Shown: in pieces, positions 7,795 to 16,021 of the stretch
How positions within the stretch are numbered: position 1 is the stretch's first letter
Layout: every line of letters starts with the position of its first letter
NCBI GenBank assembly: GCA_003576685.1
Contig: QOZR01000010.1
Span: 62,001 to 126,000, forward strand
DNA: 64,000 bases
Direction of reading: 5' to 3'
Source of the DNA: Virgifigura deserti
Lineage (GTDB): Bacteria > Pseudomonadota > Alphaproteobacteria > Dongiales > Dongiaceae
Notes under the pieces: generated by a model
Told to the model about the DNA's origin: nothing
Database searches by the model: none
The model's input: only the letters and a program-made list of their open reading frames with translations
Translations under genes and position numbers: made by a program

Positions 7795-10236
7795 ATGCAG
7801 AACGCGGGACAGCAATCGTCCGCCGTCGCGGCGACCGAATATGGCGCGGACTCGATCAAGGTCTTGCGCGGGCTCGATGCCGTGCGCAAGCGGCCGGGCA
7901 TGTATATCGGCGACACCGACGACGGCTCGGGCCTGCATCACATGGTCTATGAGGTCGTCGACAATGCGATCGACGAGTCGCTGGCCGGCCATTGCGACCG
8001 GATCGACGTGACGCTCGACGGTGACGGCTCGGTCACGGTCCGCGACAACGGCCGCGGTATCCCCGTCGACATCCACCGCGAGGAGGGGGTCTCCGCCGCC
8101 GAGGTGATCATGACCCAGCTCCATGCCGGCGGGAAGTTCGACCAGAACTCCTACAAGGTCTCGGGCGGCCTGCACGGCGTCGGCGTGTCGGTGGTCAACG
8201 CGCTCTCCGAGCGTCTCGACCTCCGCATCTGGCGTAACGGCAAGGAGCATTTCGTCCGCTTCCACGACGGCGAGGCTGAGGCGCCGCTCGCCGTGGTCGG
8301 CGAGGCGGCGGGCCAGCGCGGCACCGAGATCACCTTCCTGCCCTCGAAGCGGACCTTCACCAAGACGGAGTTCGATTTCGCGACGCTGGAGCACCGCCTG
8401 CGCGAGCTGGCCTTCCTGAACTCCGGCGTCCGACTGTTCCTGACCGACATGCGCGGTGTCGAGCCGAAGACGGTGGAGCTGTTCTATGAGGGCGGGCTGG
8501 AGGCCTTCGTCCGCTATCTCGACCGCACCAAGACGGCCCTCCACACGCCCGTCATCGCCATGGCGGGCGAGAGGGAGGGCATCACCGTCGAGGTCGCGAT
8601 GGAGTGGACCGACAGCTATCACGAGACGATGCTGTGCTTCACCAACAACATCCCGCAGCGTGACGGCGGAACCCACCTCGCCGGCTTCCGCGCTGCGCTT
8701 ACGCGGCAGATGAACCAGTATGCCGGCGAAAGCGGCCTCGCCAAGAAGGAGAAGGTCGCGCTGACCGGCGACGATGCGCGCGAGGGCCTCACCTGCGTGC
8801 TCTCGGTCAAGGTGCCCGATCCGAAGTTCTCCTCGCAGACCAAGGACAAGCTGGTCTCCTCGGAAGTCCGCCCGATAGTCGAGAGCGTCGTCAACGAGCG
8901 GCTGAACCAGTGGTTCGAGGAGCATCCGGCCGAGGCAAGGCGCGTCGTCGCCAAGGTCGTCGAGGCCGCCGCCGCCCGCGAGGCGGCGCGCCGGGCGCGC
9001 GAGCTCACCCGCCGCAAGGGCGCGCTCGACATCGCCTCGCTGCCGGGCAAGCTCTCCGACTGCCAGGAGCGCGATCCGGCGTTCTCCGAGCTCTTCATCG
9101 TCGAGGGCGATTCCGCCGGCGGCTCGGCCAAGCAGGGCCGGAACCGGAAGTTTCAGGCGATCCTGCCGCTGCGCGGCAAAATCCTGAATGTCGAGCGGGC
9201 GCGCTTCGACAAGATGCTGGGCTCGGCCGAGATCGGCACGCTGATCGCCGCGCTCGGCACCGGGATCGGCCGCGAGGAGTTCAACGTCGGCAAAGCCCGC
9301 TACCACAAGATCATCATCATGACCGACGCCGACGTTGACGGCTCGCACATTCGCACGCTGCTGCTCACCTTCTTCTACCGGCAGATGCCCGAGATCATCG
9401 AGAAGGGCTATCTCTACATCGCCCAGCCGCCGCTCTACCGCGCGAAGAAGGGGAATTCCGAGCGCTATCTGAAGGACGACCGGCAGCTCGAGGACTATCT
9501 GATCGATACCGGTCTCGACGGGGTGGTGCTGCGGCTCGCCGATGGAACGCAGATCGCCGGCGAGGATCTGCGCAACCTCGTCAAGCGGGCGAGCCTCGCG
9601 CGCTCCTACATACAGCCGCTGAGCCGCAAGACGCAGAACGAGGATGTCGTCGAGCAGGCGGCCATCGCCGGCGCGCTCGATCCGGCGCTGCTCGCCGACA
9701 CCGATCGCGCTACCGCCGCCGCGGCCTACATCGCCCAGCGGCTCGACCTCCTCTCGCCGGTCGAGGAGCGCGGCTGGGTCGGCGAGGTCGATGCCGATGG
9801 CGGGCTTGCCTTCAGCCGAACCTTGCGCGGCTACATGACCCGCGTCGTGATCGACGCGCCGCTGATTCGCAGCGGCGAGAGCCACCGGCTCGACGCCATG
9901 GCGGCGGAGCTGCAGCAGACCTATGAGCGGCACGCCACGCTCGTCGTTAAGGATCGCGAGGTCGAGATCACCGGCCCGATCAGCCTGATCGAGACGATCC
10001 TGGAGACCGGCCGCAAGGGCGTCGCCGTGCAGCGCTACAAGGGCTTGGGCGAGATGAACCCGGACCAGCTCTGGGAAACCACCCTCGACCCCGAGGTCCG
10101 CGCCCTGCTGCAGGTCAAGATCAGCCATGTCGACGAGGCCGAGGAGGTGTTCTCGACCCTGATGGGCGACGTCGTCGAGCCCCGCCGCGAATTCATCCAG
10201 TCCAACGCGCTGAGCGTGGCGAACCTGGACGTGTGA
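7795..10236 (+). CDS. gyrB: DNA gyrase subunit B
   Basis: GyrB is the ATPase subunit of type II topoisomerase that introduces negative supercoils with GyrA. The 813-residue protein shows RPGMYIGDTDDGSGLHHMVYEVVDNAIDE (given here in shorter pieces: RPGMYIGDTD, VVDNAIDE), the Toprim acidic motif EGDSAGGSAKQGRNRKFQA, TDADVDGSHIRTLLLTF and the C-terminal YKGLGEMNP..W. I prefer ATG 7795 because GAGGA at 7786-7790 is well placed before it; a TTG at 7780 in the same frame would add five residues. A perfect 13-base-pair hairpin follows the stop. Confidence 0.97.
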   Translation: MQNAGQQSSAVAATEYGADSIKVLRGLDAVRKRPGMYIGDTDDGSGLHHMVYEVVDNAIDESLAGHCDRIDVTLDGDGSVTVRDNGRGIPVDIHREEGVSAAEVIMTQLHAGGKFDQNSYKVSGGLHGVGVSVVNALSERLDLRIWRNGKEHFVRFHDGEAEAPLAVVGEAAGQRGTEITFLPSKRTFTKTEFDFATLEHRLRELAFLNSGVRLFLTDMRGVEPKTVELFYEGGLEAFVRYLDRTKTALHTPVIAMAGEREGITVEVAMEWTDSYHETMLCFTNNIPQRDGGTHLAGFRAALTRQMNQYAGESGLAKKEKVALTGDDAREGLTCVLSVKVPDPKFSSQTKDKLVSSEVRPIVESVVNERLNQWFEEHPAEARRVVAKVVEAAAAREAARRARELTRRKGALDIASLPGKLSDCQERDPAFSELFIVEGDSAGGSAKQGRNRKFQAILPLRGKILNVERARFDKMLGSAEIGTLIAALGTGIGREEFNVGKARYHKIIIMTDADVDGSHIRTLLLTFFYRQMPEIIEKGYLYIAQPPLYRAKKGNSERYLKDDRQLEDYLIDTGLDGVVLRLADGTQIAGEDLRNLVKRASLARSYIQPLSRKTQNEDVVEQAAIAGALDPALLADTDRATAAAAYIAQRLDLLSPVEERGWVGEVDADGGLAFSRTLRGYMTRVVIDAPLIRSGESHRLDAMAAELQQTYERHATLVVKDREVEITGPISLIETILETGRKGVAVQRYKGLGEMNPDQLWETTLDPEVRALLQVKISHVDEAEEVFSTLMGDVVEPRREFIQSNALSVANLDV

Positions 10237-10242
10237 CGCGGA

Positions 10243-10273
10243 CGCCGTGGACTTTCAAGCAAAGTCCACGGCG
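10243..10273 (+). terminator. Strong hairpin terminator after gyrB
   Basis: CGCCGTGGACTTT (10243-10255), loop CAAGC, then AAAGTCCACGGCG (10261-10273) make a perfect 13-base-pair stem seven bases after the gyrB stop. There is no U-tract, but the stem is very stable and is the natural end of the dnaN-recF-gyrB unit. Confidence 0.75.
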
Positions 10274-10332
10274 CCTACTGCTCGACGCGCATCCTGGTGT
10301 CGGCGGCCCTTGAGAGTGACCGACCAACCGTT

Positions 10333-10361
10333 GTAGGGGCGGGTCTGAAACCCATCCCTAT
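10333..10361. repeat. Dispersed palindromic repeat, copy 1 (GTAGGGGCGGGT type)
   Basis: GTAGGGGCGGGTCTGAAACC followed by CATCCCTAT is an imperfect palindrome related to copies at 25071-25096 and 56344-56376. Here it lies between convergent gyrB and the binding-protein gene, where it may serve as a bidirectional terminator. Confidence 0.6.
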
Positions 10362-10386
10362 CTGAAGAGCGCAATGGCGGACCTGG

Positions 10387-11280
10387 TCACAATAGGCCCT
10401 GCTCCTTCAAGTAGGTCGTGGCGACCTCGTCGATCGATTTTTTGTTGACGTCAACCTCGCCGTTGAGACGTTGCATCGTGGCGTCGTCGAGCTTGGATGC
10501 CAAGGCCTCCAGGGTCTCCTTGAGGTCGGGATGCGCCTCGAGGGTCTCCTTGCGGACGACGGGAACAAGCGCGTAGTTCGGAAAGAAGTTCTTGTCGTCT
10601 TTCAGCAGCGTGAGATCCATGGCGGCGATCCGGCCGTCGGTCGCGGCGACGACGGACACATCCACGTCTCCGCCGGCGAGGGCCGGGAATACGAGGCCGA
10701 TTTCCATCGGGCGGATGTTGGCGCGCCCGGCCTCGAAATCATAGGCCTCTTCCAGTCCGATCAGCCCGTCCTGCCGCTTGGGGAACTCTGCCGTCGTTGC
10801 CATGATGACGTCCTTCCCGTCGTTATAGGCAGCCGCCAGATCGGAAAGCGTCGTCATCCCTTCGGTATTCGGGTTGTCCTTTCGAATGGCCAAGGCATAG
10901 GTGTTGTTCACCTCGGAGGGCGCCAGCCAGACAAGCCCCTTGGCGCCGTCGAGCTCTTTGACCCTCTGATAGGTTTCCTCCGGCGACAGAGATTCGGTGA
11001 CCTTGTTGAAGGTGACGAGCGACGTGCCGGTATATTCCCAGTAGAGATCCACTTGGCCGTTCTCCAAGGCCGCGCGGACGATGTTGGTCCCCATGCCATC
11101 CCTCTTGTCGATCTCGTAGCCCTTGGTTTCCAGCAACTGCTTGGTCATCTCGGCAATCAGGAACTGTTCGGTGAAGTCCTTGCCGCCCACGGTCAGCTCG
11201 GCTGCGCAGGCCGTGCCGCCGAGCGCGAGGAGCGCAATTGCGGAAAGCGCGATTCGTTTCAGTGTCGAACTCATCATCAT
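10387..11280 (-). CDS. Osmolyte-type ABC transporter substrate-binding protein (OpuC/OsmF family), copy 1
   Basis: This 297-residue periplasmic protein has a cleavable signal peptide (MMMSSTLKRIALSAIALLAL, cleavage near TACA-AELTV). It carries the OpuAC-type pattern VGGKDFTEQFLIAEM, DGMGTNIVR and LYWEYTGTSL, typical of binding proteins for quaternary amines such as choline, glycine betaine, carnitine or related compounds. It is the last gene of the minus-strand block and follows the permease by 36 bases, with a stem-loop (11308-11327) in the gap that could raise its relative expression. A close paralog lies at 17225-18118. The exact ligand cannot be told from the sequence. Confidence 0.88.
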   Translation of the reverse strand: MMMSSTLKRIALSAIALLALGGTACAAELTVGGKDFTEQFLIAEMTKQLLETKGYEIDKRDGMGTNIVRAALENGQVDLYWEYTGTSLVTFNKVTESLSPEETYQRVKELDGAKGLVWLAPSEVNNTYALAIRKDNPNTEGMTTLSDLAAAYNDGKDVIMATTAEFPKRQDGLIGLEEAYDFEAGRANIRPMEIGLVFPALAGGDVDVSVVAATDGRIAAMDLTLLKDDKNFFPNYALVPVVRKETLEAHPDLKETLEALASKLDDATMQRLNGEVDVNKKSIDEVATTYLKEQGLL

Positions 11281-11307
11281 GATGCATCCCTGTCTTGGTG
11301 GCCTTGT

Positions 11308-11327
11308 CGCTTCGTCTCAGCGAAGCG
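11308..11327 (-). promoter_or_regulatory. Stem-loop between permease and binding-protein genes
   Basis: CGCTTCG (11308-11314) and CGAAGCG (11321-11327) form a seven-base-pair stem overlapping the permease stop codon. Intercistronic stems before or after binding-protein genes often stabilise part of an ABC operon message; that role is inferred. Confidence 0.45.
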
Positions 11328-12105
11328 GGTTTATTCCTCGCGGCACGAGGTAGTACTGAAGCCTGCCGACGAGAAAATCGGTGAGGACCGCGAGCAGGGC
11401 GGTCGAAATGGCGCCGGCGAGCATCATCGGCAGATCGTAGAGGGCGATGCCCGTGAAGATGAGCTCGCCCAGGCCGCCTGCGCCGATCAGGAAGGCCAGC
11501 GGTGCGGTACCGACGCAGATCGCAAGCGCCGTCCGGATGCCGCCGAATATGATGAACAGCGCATTCGGAAGCTCGACACGCCAGAAGACCTGACTGGCCG
11601 TCATGCCCATTCCGCGGGCGGCCTCCTTGAGCGGAGCGGGTACGCTTCTGAGGCCCGTGAACGTGTTCCTGACGATCGGCAGCAAGGTTGCCGCCCATAG
11701 TCCGAAGATCGACGGAACAATGCCGATCCCGAGGATGGTCATGGAGAGGGCGAGGATCGCCAGCGTGGGAATGGTCGTTCCCAGGTTGAAGATCTGGAGG
11801 ATGAATTCCGACGTCCTCCGAAAGGCGGGCCGCGACAATATCGCACCGACCGGGAGCCCGGTCAGAATGGCGAGGCTGCCGGCCCAGCAAACAAGCTCGA
11901 TATGCTGGCGGCCGAGAAAGATGATGTCCTCGCGATAGGAGAGGATTTCGGCGGGCATGTCGCTCGACAGGCACCATGCGCCCACCGCCGCTGCCAGCAG
12001 GAGCCAGGGGAGCGCTGCCGTGCGGCTGGTCCGAACAGGCCTTCCGGCACCCGCCGATGGCCGCGGCCTCCCTCTCCACGCTCTCTCCGCACTCGCCCCG
12101 TTCAT
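11317..12105 (-). CDS. Osmolyte ABC transporter permease (OpuCB/ProW type)
   Basis: This protein of about 262 residues is a binding-protein-dependent transport permease with several hydrophobic segments. It shows the EAA-type cytoplasmic loop region LKEAARGMGMTASQVFWRVELP that contacts the ATPase (key residues EAARGMG). I chose ATG 12105 because it overlaps the stop of the ATPase gene by four bases (ATGA), the usual sign of translational coupling; a longer upstream frame would run inside the ATPase gene. It carries an unusually long Arg/Pro-rich N-terminal tail before the first membrane helix (ALPWLLLAAAVGAW). Confidence 0.88.
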   Translation of the reverse strand: MNGASAERAWRGRPRPSAGAGRPVRTSRTAALPWLLLAAAVGAWCLSSDMPAEILSYREDIIFLGRQHIELVCWAGSLAILTGLPVGAILSRPAFRRTSEFILQIFNLGTTIPTLAILALSMTILGIGIVPSIFGLWAATLLPIVRNTFTGLRSVPAPLKEAARGMGMTASQVFWRVELPNALFIIFGGIRTALAICVGTAPLAFLIGAGGLGELIFTGIALYDLPMMLAGAISTALLAVLTDFLVGRLQYYLVPRGINPLR

Positions 12106-13235
12106 GCCGGCGTTTCCGGAATCGACAGGCTCTTGATGATCGAGCGGTATGTCACCGCGCCCTGGAATTGGCCGTCCTCGTCGACGCAAGGCATGATCGG
12201 CATGTCGTGCGTGAACATGAGGGCGACCGTGCTGTGCAGATCGGCCTCTACGGGAACGGCCGCGCGTATCGGCTCGGCATGATCGCCGCAGGTTCCGCTA
12301 CGGGCGGATGCCTGGCCGCCGGAGATCACGTCGCCGGAGACCACGCCGCCGGGTCGCCCATCCGGCTCCAGCATCAGAACGGCCGGATAGCCCTTGGCCC
12401 GCATCAACTCGCCGGCCTTCTCGACCGGATCTTCGCGCCGGACGACGTCGACCTCTGCAAGCATGGCTTCGGCGACGCGCAGGAGCCGAAGCCGCTTCAA
12501 TGTGCGGTCGGAGCCGAGGAAGGTTTCGATAAACGGCGTCGCAGGATTGGCGAGCAGCCGGTCGGGCGTCGAAAACTGCTCGAGACGGCCAGCGCGGAAA
12601 ATGGCGATCTTGTCGGCCATCTTCACCGCTTCGTCGAGGTCATGCGAAACGAAGATGATGGTCTTCCGCAAGGTTTCCTGCATGCGCAGGAACTCGTCCT
12701 GGATCACTTCGCGGTTGATCGGATCGAGCGCTCCGAAAGGCTCGTCCATCAGCATCACCGGCGGATCGGCGGCCAGGGCGCGGATGACGCCGACGCGCTG
12801 CTGCTGACCACCGGACAGCTCCTTCGGATAGCGCTCCATGAAGCTGGCCGGCTCCATCGCGACCATTTCGAGGAGTTCCGCCGCACGCGCCCGCGACTTC
12901 TTCCGGTCCCAGCCCAACAGGTCGGGCACCACGCAGATGTTCTCCGCGACGGTCTTGTTCGGAAACAGCCCGATCTGCTGGATGACATAGCCGATCGAGC
13001 GGCGGAGCTGGATCGGGTCGATCATGTCGGTGTCGCGGCCGTCGATGTACACCTTACCGCCTGTCGGCTCGATCAGGCGGTTGATCATCTTCATCGTCGT
13101 GGTCTTGCCGCAGCCCGAGGGGCCGAGCAGGACGCAGATCTCGCCCGCCGGAACCTCGAAGTTGACGTCGTTGACGGCCGTGACGCCGCTGCCCGGGGCG
13201 CCGAAGACCTTGGTCAGGTGCTCGAGCCGGATCAT
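12102..13235 (-). CDS. Osmolyte ABC transporter ATP-binding protein with CBS region (OpuCA/ProV type)
   Basis: This 377-residue ATPase powers the importer. It has Walker A GPSGCGKTT near residue 38, signature LSGGQQQRVG, Walker B VMLMDEPFGALDP and the H-loop FVSHDLDEA. The last 120 residues form a CBS-type module (AKGYPAVLMLEPDGRPGGVV; DMPIMPCVDEDGQFQGAVTY) that in OpuA-type systems senses ionic strength or nucleotides. Its start overlaps the upstream permease stop by four bases and its stop overlaps the next permease start by four bases. This architecture marks the osmoprotectant uptake family. Confidence 0.93.
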   Translation of the reverse strand: MIRLEHLTKVFGAPGSGVTAVNDVNFEVPAGEICVLLGPSGCGKTTTMKMINRLIEPTGGKVYIDGRDTDMIDPIQLRRSIGYVIQQIGLFPNKTVAENICVVPDLLGWDRKKSRARAAELLEMVAMEPASFMERYPKELSGGQQQRVGVIRALAADPPVMLMDEPFGALDPINREVIQDEFLRMQETLRKTIIFVSHDLDEAVKMADKIAIFRAGRLEQFSTPDRLLANPATPFIETFLGSDRTLKRLRLLRVAEAMLAEVDVVRREDPVEKAGELMRAKGYPAVLMLEPDGRPGGVVSGDVISGGQASARSGTCGDHAEPIRAAVPVEADLHSTVALMFTHDMPIMPCVDEDGQFQGAVTYRSIIKSLSIPETPA

Positions 13236-13894
13236 GCTGCTGCTCCTATGGAGAGGCCCTTCGAGGTGAGCAGCTTCTGGACGAGTGCCAGCAGAAGGTC
13301 GACGGCAATCGCAAGCAGGGACACGGCGACCGCCCCGGTGATGAGCTGTCGTGGATCCGACTGGCTGATGCCGCGCGAGATGAATTCTCCGAGGCCGCCC
13401 GCGCCGATATAGGCCGCGATCGCCGTCACCCCGATATTCATGACCGCGGCGGTTCGGACGCCGGCCATGATGACCGGGATCGCCAGCGGAATTTCGACCT
13501 GCCGCAATCGCTGGGAAGAACTCATGCCCATTCCGATCCCGGCTTCACGCAGCGCCGGGTCGACGTCGGCTATGGCCGCGTAGGTGTTCCTTATGATCGG
13601 AAGCTGCGAGTACAAGATGATCGCAATGACGGCCGGAACATAGCCGATGCCGTGGCCGAACGGCGATAGTAGGGGAATCATCAGGCCGAAAAGCGCGATC
13701 GACGGCACGGTGATCATCATCGAGGCGAGATAGAGAACCGCGTCGGCGACGCGCTTGGACTGCGTGATCGCAATGCCGATGGGGACGGCGGTGACGACGG
13801 CTATCGAAACCGCGACGGCGACGATGGACACATGCTCGATCGCGCGCTCGGCGATGAGGTCGAGATTGTCATAGGCGTAGGTAAGCGTTTCCAT
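13232..13894 (-). CDS. Osmolyte ABC transporter permease, second subunit
   Basis: This 220-residue inner-membrane permease has the OpuCB/OpuCD length and the coupling-loop pattern LREAGIGMGMSSSQRLRQVE (key residues EAGIGMG). It is shorter than its partner at 11317-12105 and lacks that protein's basic tail. The pair probably forms a heterodimeric channel with the CBS-containing ATPase. It begins 31 bases after the isochorismatase-fold gene, so transporter and enzymes share one transcript. Confidence 0.9.
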   Translation of the reverse strand: METLTYAYDNLDLIAERAIEHVSIVAVAVSIAVVTAVPIGIAITQSKRVADAVLYLASMMITVPSIALFGLMIPLLSPFGHGIGYVPAVIAIILYSQLPIIRNTYAAIADVDPALREAGIGMGMSSSQRLRQVEIPLAIPVIMAGVRTAAVMNIGVTAIAAYIGAGGLGEFISRGISQSDPRQLITGAVAVSLLAIAVDLLLALVQKLLTSKGLSIGAAA

Positions 13895-13925
13895 ATAGTC
13901 GAGATCCTGTGATTGCCTCCCATCT

Positions 13926-14609
13926 TCAAAGGTCGAGATAAAGGTCTGCCGCGTTCTCGTAGGTGAAGCGAAGCGGGACCGATCCTTCCACCATCCAGGC
14001 TTTGACCGTCTCTCCGGCCATCATCCGACAGGCGCCGTCGGTATCGGTGACGGCACCGCCATAGAGCCGATTGGCGAGGTTGAGAATGGCCGTCTGGTGC
14101 ATCGCGGCACTTCCGCTTCCGCAGGCGTCCTTGACGAGGATGACGCGGAAGCCCAGCCCGATCGCATCCTTCACCGTTGCCGCGATACAGGCCTCGGTCC
14201 AGACCCCGGCGATGAACACCCACTCGACGCCGCGCGCCCTGAGCGCCATGCCGGCATCGCCTTGGGCGAATGTGCTCGCCTCCGTCTTCACCAGGACGAT
14301 CTCGTCACCGGCCGGTCCGACTTCAGGGCAGATCGCCGACAGCGGGTTTTTTACGTCGCTGAATGCGGACGAGCCGTCCGGCATCACCGGATGGAAGGGT
14401 TTCGCCGGCTGCGTGGAGAGATCGACGACATAGGCCGAGTGGAGGACCGGAATGCCTGCCGCGCGCGCCGTCTGCTGCAGGCGCCGGACATTGGCGATGA
14501 TCGCGTCGAACCCTTCGACGAGGTAGCGACTGTCCTTCCGGTGCTCCTCCTGAAGGTCGATGAAGAGCGCCGCCGCCTTGCTTGCATCGATGGAGAGCGC
14601 AGCCTTCAT
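13926..14609 (-). CDS. Isochorismatase-fold cysteine hydrolase
   Basis: This 227-residue protein has the complete catalytic triad of the isochorismatase/nicotinamidase superfamily: Asp18 (ALFIDLQ), Lys108 (LVKTEASTF) and Cys141 in GVWTEACIAATV. Members hydrolyse amides such as nicotinamide, N-carbamoylsarcosine, ureidoacrylate or biuret. The start codon abuts the stop of the M24 gene, and the ABC permease follows 31 bases later, so it acts in the same pathway. Because N-carbamoylsarcosine hydrolases belong to this fold and give sarcosine, a role in N-methyl amine catabolism is attractive, but the substrate is not readable from sequence. Confidence 0.85.
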   Translation of the reverse strand: MKAALSIDASKAAALFIDLQEEHRKDSRYLVEGFDAIIANVRRLQQTARAAGIPVLHSAYVVDLSTQPAKPFHPVMPDGSSAFSDVKNPLSAICPEVGPAGDEIVLVKTEASTFAQGDAGMALRARGVEWVFIAGVWTEACIAATVKDAIGLGFRVILVKDACGSGSAAMHQTAILNLANRLYGGAVTDTDGACRMMAGETVKAWMVEGSVPLRFTYENAADLYLDL

Positions 14610-15914
14610 TCAGGAGCGCCCGTCGAGCAGCTCGTCCTCGTAGGGGAACCGCGAGAGAAGCTCGGTGCCCGTCTCGGTGATCAGGATCTCTTCTTCGAGC
14701 TTGACGCCCTCACGCCCGCCCTTCTCGCCGATATAGCTTTCGACGCTGACCACCATGCCGGGAACGAGATGGCCCTCTCTGCCATAGGTCTCGTAGTCCA
14801 TGGCGTGAGCGATGAACGGGGTCTCGCCATGCATGCCGACGCCGTGCATGACGGAGGTGTAACGTTGCTCGATGAAACGCTCCGGTATCTTCCACGCCTT
14901 CTCCGCGATCTCGCGGAACGCCATGCCGGGCTTGACGATGCCGATATTGTGCTGAACCTGGTCGTAGGCCATGCGATAGAGCATTTTCTGGTAGTCGGTG
15001 GGCTTGCCCGGGCCGCAGCGGAACGTGCGGGAGAAATCCGAGAAATAGCCGTAGCAGCCGATGGTGTCGGTATCGAGCGCAATAAGCTCGCCCGGCCTGA
15101 TCTTGCGACCGCCCGCCTCGTTGAACCACGGGTTCGTGCGCTGGCCGGAGGAAAGCAGCCGCGTCTCGATGAACTCGCCGCCCTGGCGGATCACCTCATG
15201 GTACAGGATGGCGAAAAGCTCGTTTTCCGAGAGTCCCGGCCTGATCGCCTCGCGCACGGCGGCCACCGCCGCCTCCGCGCCGGCCATCGAGACCTGGAGG
15301 CATCTGACCTCTTCGGGCGTCTTGACTGCACGCACGGCGAGGATCTCGCCCTGGCAATCCGTGACGGTGCAGCCCCGCTTCTCAAGCGCGAGCGCTTGCA
15401 GATGGCTGCAACGGTCGAGCCCGATCTTCATCGATCCGCCGCCGTGGGTCTTCAACAGATCGGCGATCTCGTCAGCAAAGGCGCCCGCGGTCTCGCCGTC
15501 CCGATTTGAAACCGACGACCAGACGAGCTTGGAAGGGCGCGCCTCGTCGACCGTGTCGAGCACCGTCGAGACATGGTAGCTCTGCGGATACTCGAAGAGG
15601 ACGATCGGCCCCTCTGTCGGAATGAAGAAATATCGCGTCGAGTTGCGCAGGAAGTAGCCGAACATGTTGCGCGAGCCGGTCGCGTAACGCTGGTTGTAGG
15701 GGTCGAACAGGACCACCGCGCCATAGCCGGCCTCGGCCATCCAGTCCCGCAACTTCTTCAGGCGGCCCTTCCGCAACGCGTCCGTGTCGATATAGGACGG
15801 TTCGGTATCCGACAGCCACATGCCGCCGGCCGGATCCGCCGCGACCGGATGGCGCATGCGGCCCACAAAATCGACATCTTCAACGCTGTCGGGATCGAAA
15901 ACGACTATGCTCAT
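14610..15914 (-). CDS. M24 (creatinase/aminopeptidase P) family protein, close to DMSP lyase DddP but with Gly at the catalytic Asp
   Basis: This 434-residue protein has an N-terminal creatinase-type domain (about 45-195) and a pita-bread M24 domain (about 200-425). Compared from memory with DddP, the segment TRLLSSGQRTNPWF and the block LDTDTIGCYG match closely. The metal ligands fall at D281, D283, D293, H357, E392 and E407, each exactly 14 below the numbers I recall for DddP (295, 297, 307, 371, 406, 421). The position of DddP's catalytic Asp377 is Gly363 here (HGVGMHGETP). So a metallo-hydrolase or lyase acting on an onium compound is likely, but not standard DMSP cleavage. ATG 15914 has a strong GAGGAGG site upstream; ATG 15938 is less likely. 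Confidence 0.8.
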   Translation of the reverse strand: MSIVVFDPDSVEDVDFVGRMRHPVAADPAGGMWLSDTEPSYIDTDALRKGRLKKLRDWMAEAGYGAVVLFDPYNQRYATGSRNMFGYFLRNSTRYFFIPTEGPIVLFEYPQSYHVSTVLDTVDEARPSKLVWSSVSNRDGETAGAFADEIADLLKTHGGGSMKIGLDRCSHLQALALEKRGCTVTDCQGEILAVRAVKTPEEVRCLQVSMAGAEAAVAAVREAIRPGLSENELFAILYHEVIRQGGEFIETRLLSSGQRTNPWFNEAGGRKIRPGELIALDTDTIGCYGYFSDFSRTFRCGPGKPTDYQKMLYRMAYDQVQHNIGIVKPGMAFREIAEKAWKIPERFIEQRYTSVMHGVGMHGETPFIAHAMDYETYGREGHLVPGMVVSVESYIGEKGGREGVKLEEEILITETGTELLSRFPYEDELLDGRS

Positions 15915-16021
15915 CGGGCGCCTCCTCGTGATGCCCAAGAATGCGATGCTGGGACGGCTTTGTTTGTGCGAATTCCCGCAAATACTGTGCGAAATTCCGC
16001 TTGAGGGCAGTTGATGGAATC

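Noticed and set aside
7657..10128. 823-codon minus-strand open frame opposite gyrB
   Set aside because: It mirrors the gyrB reading frame and shows no family motif; long antisense frames are expected at this GC content.
14610..15914. Naming the M24 protein dddP (DMSP lyase)
   Set aside because: The residue aligned with DddP's catalytic Asp377 is Gly363, so the activity cannot be assumed despite the strong similarity.
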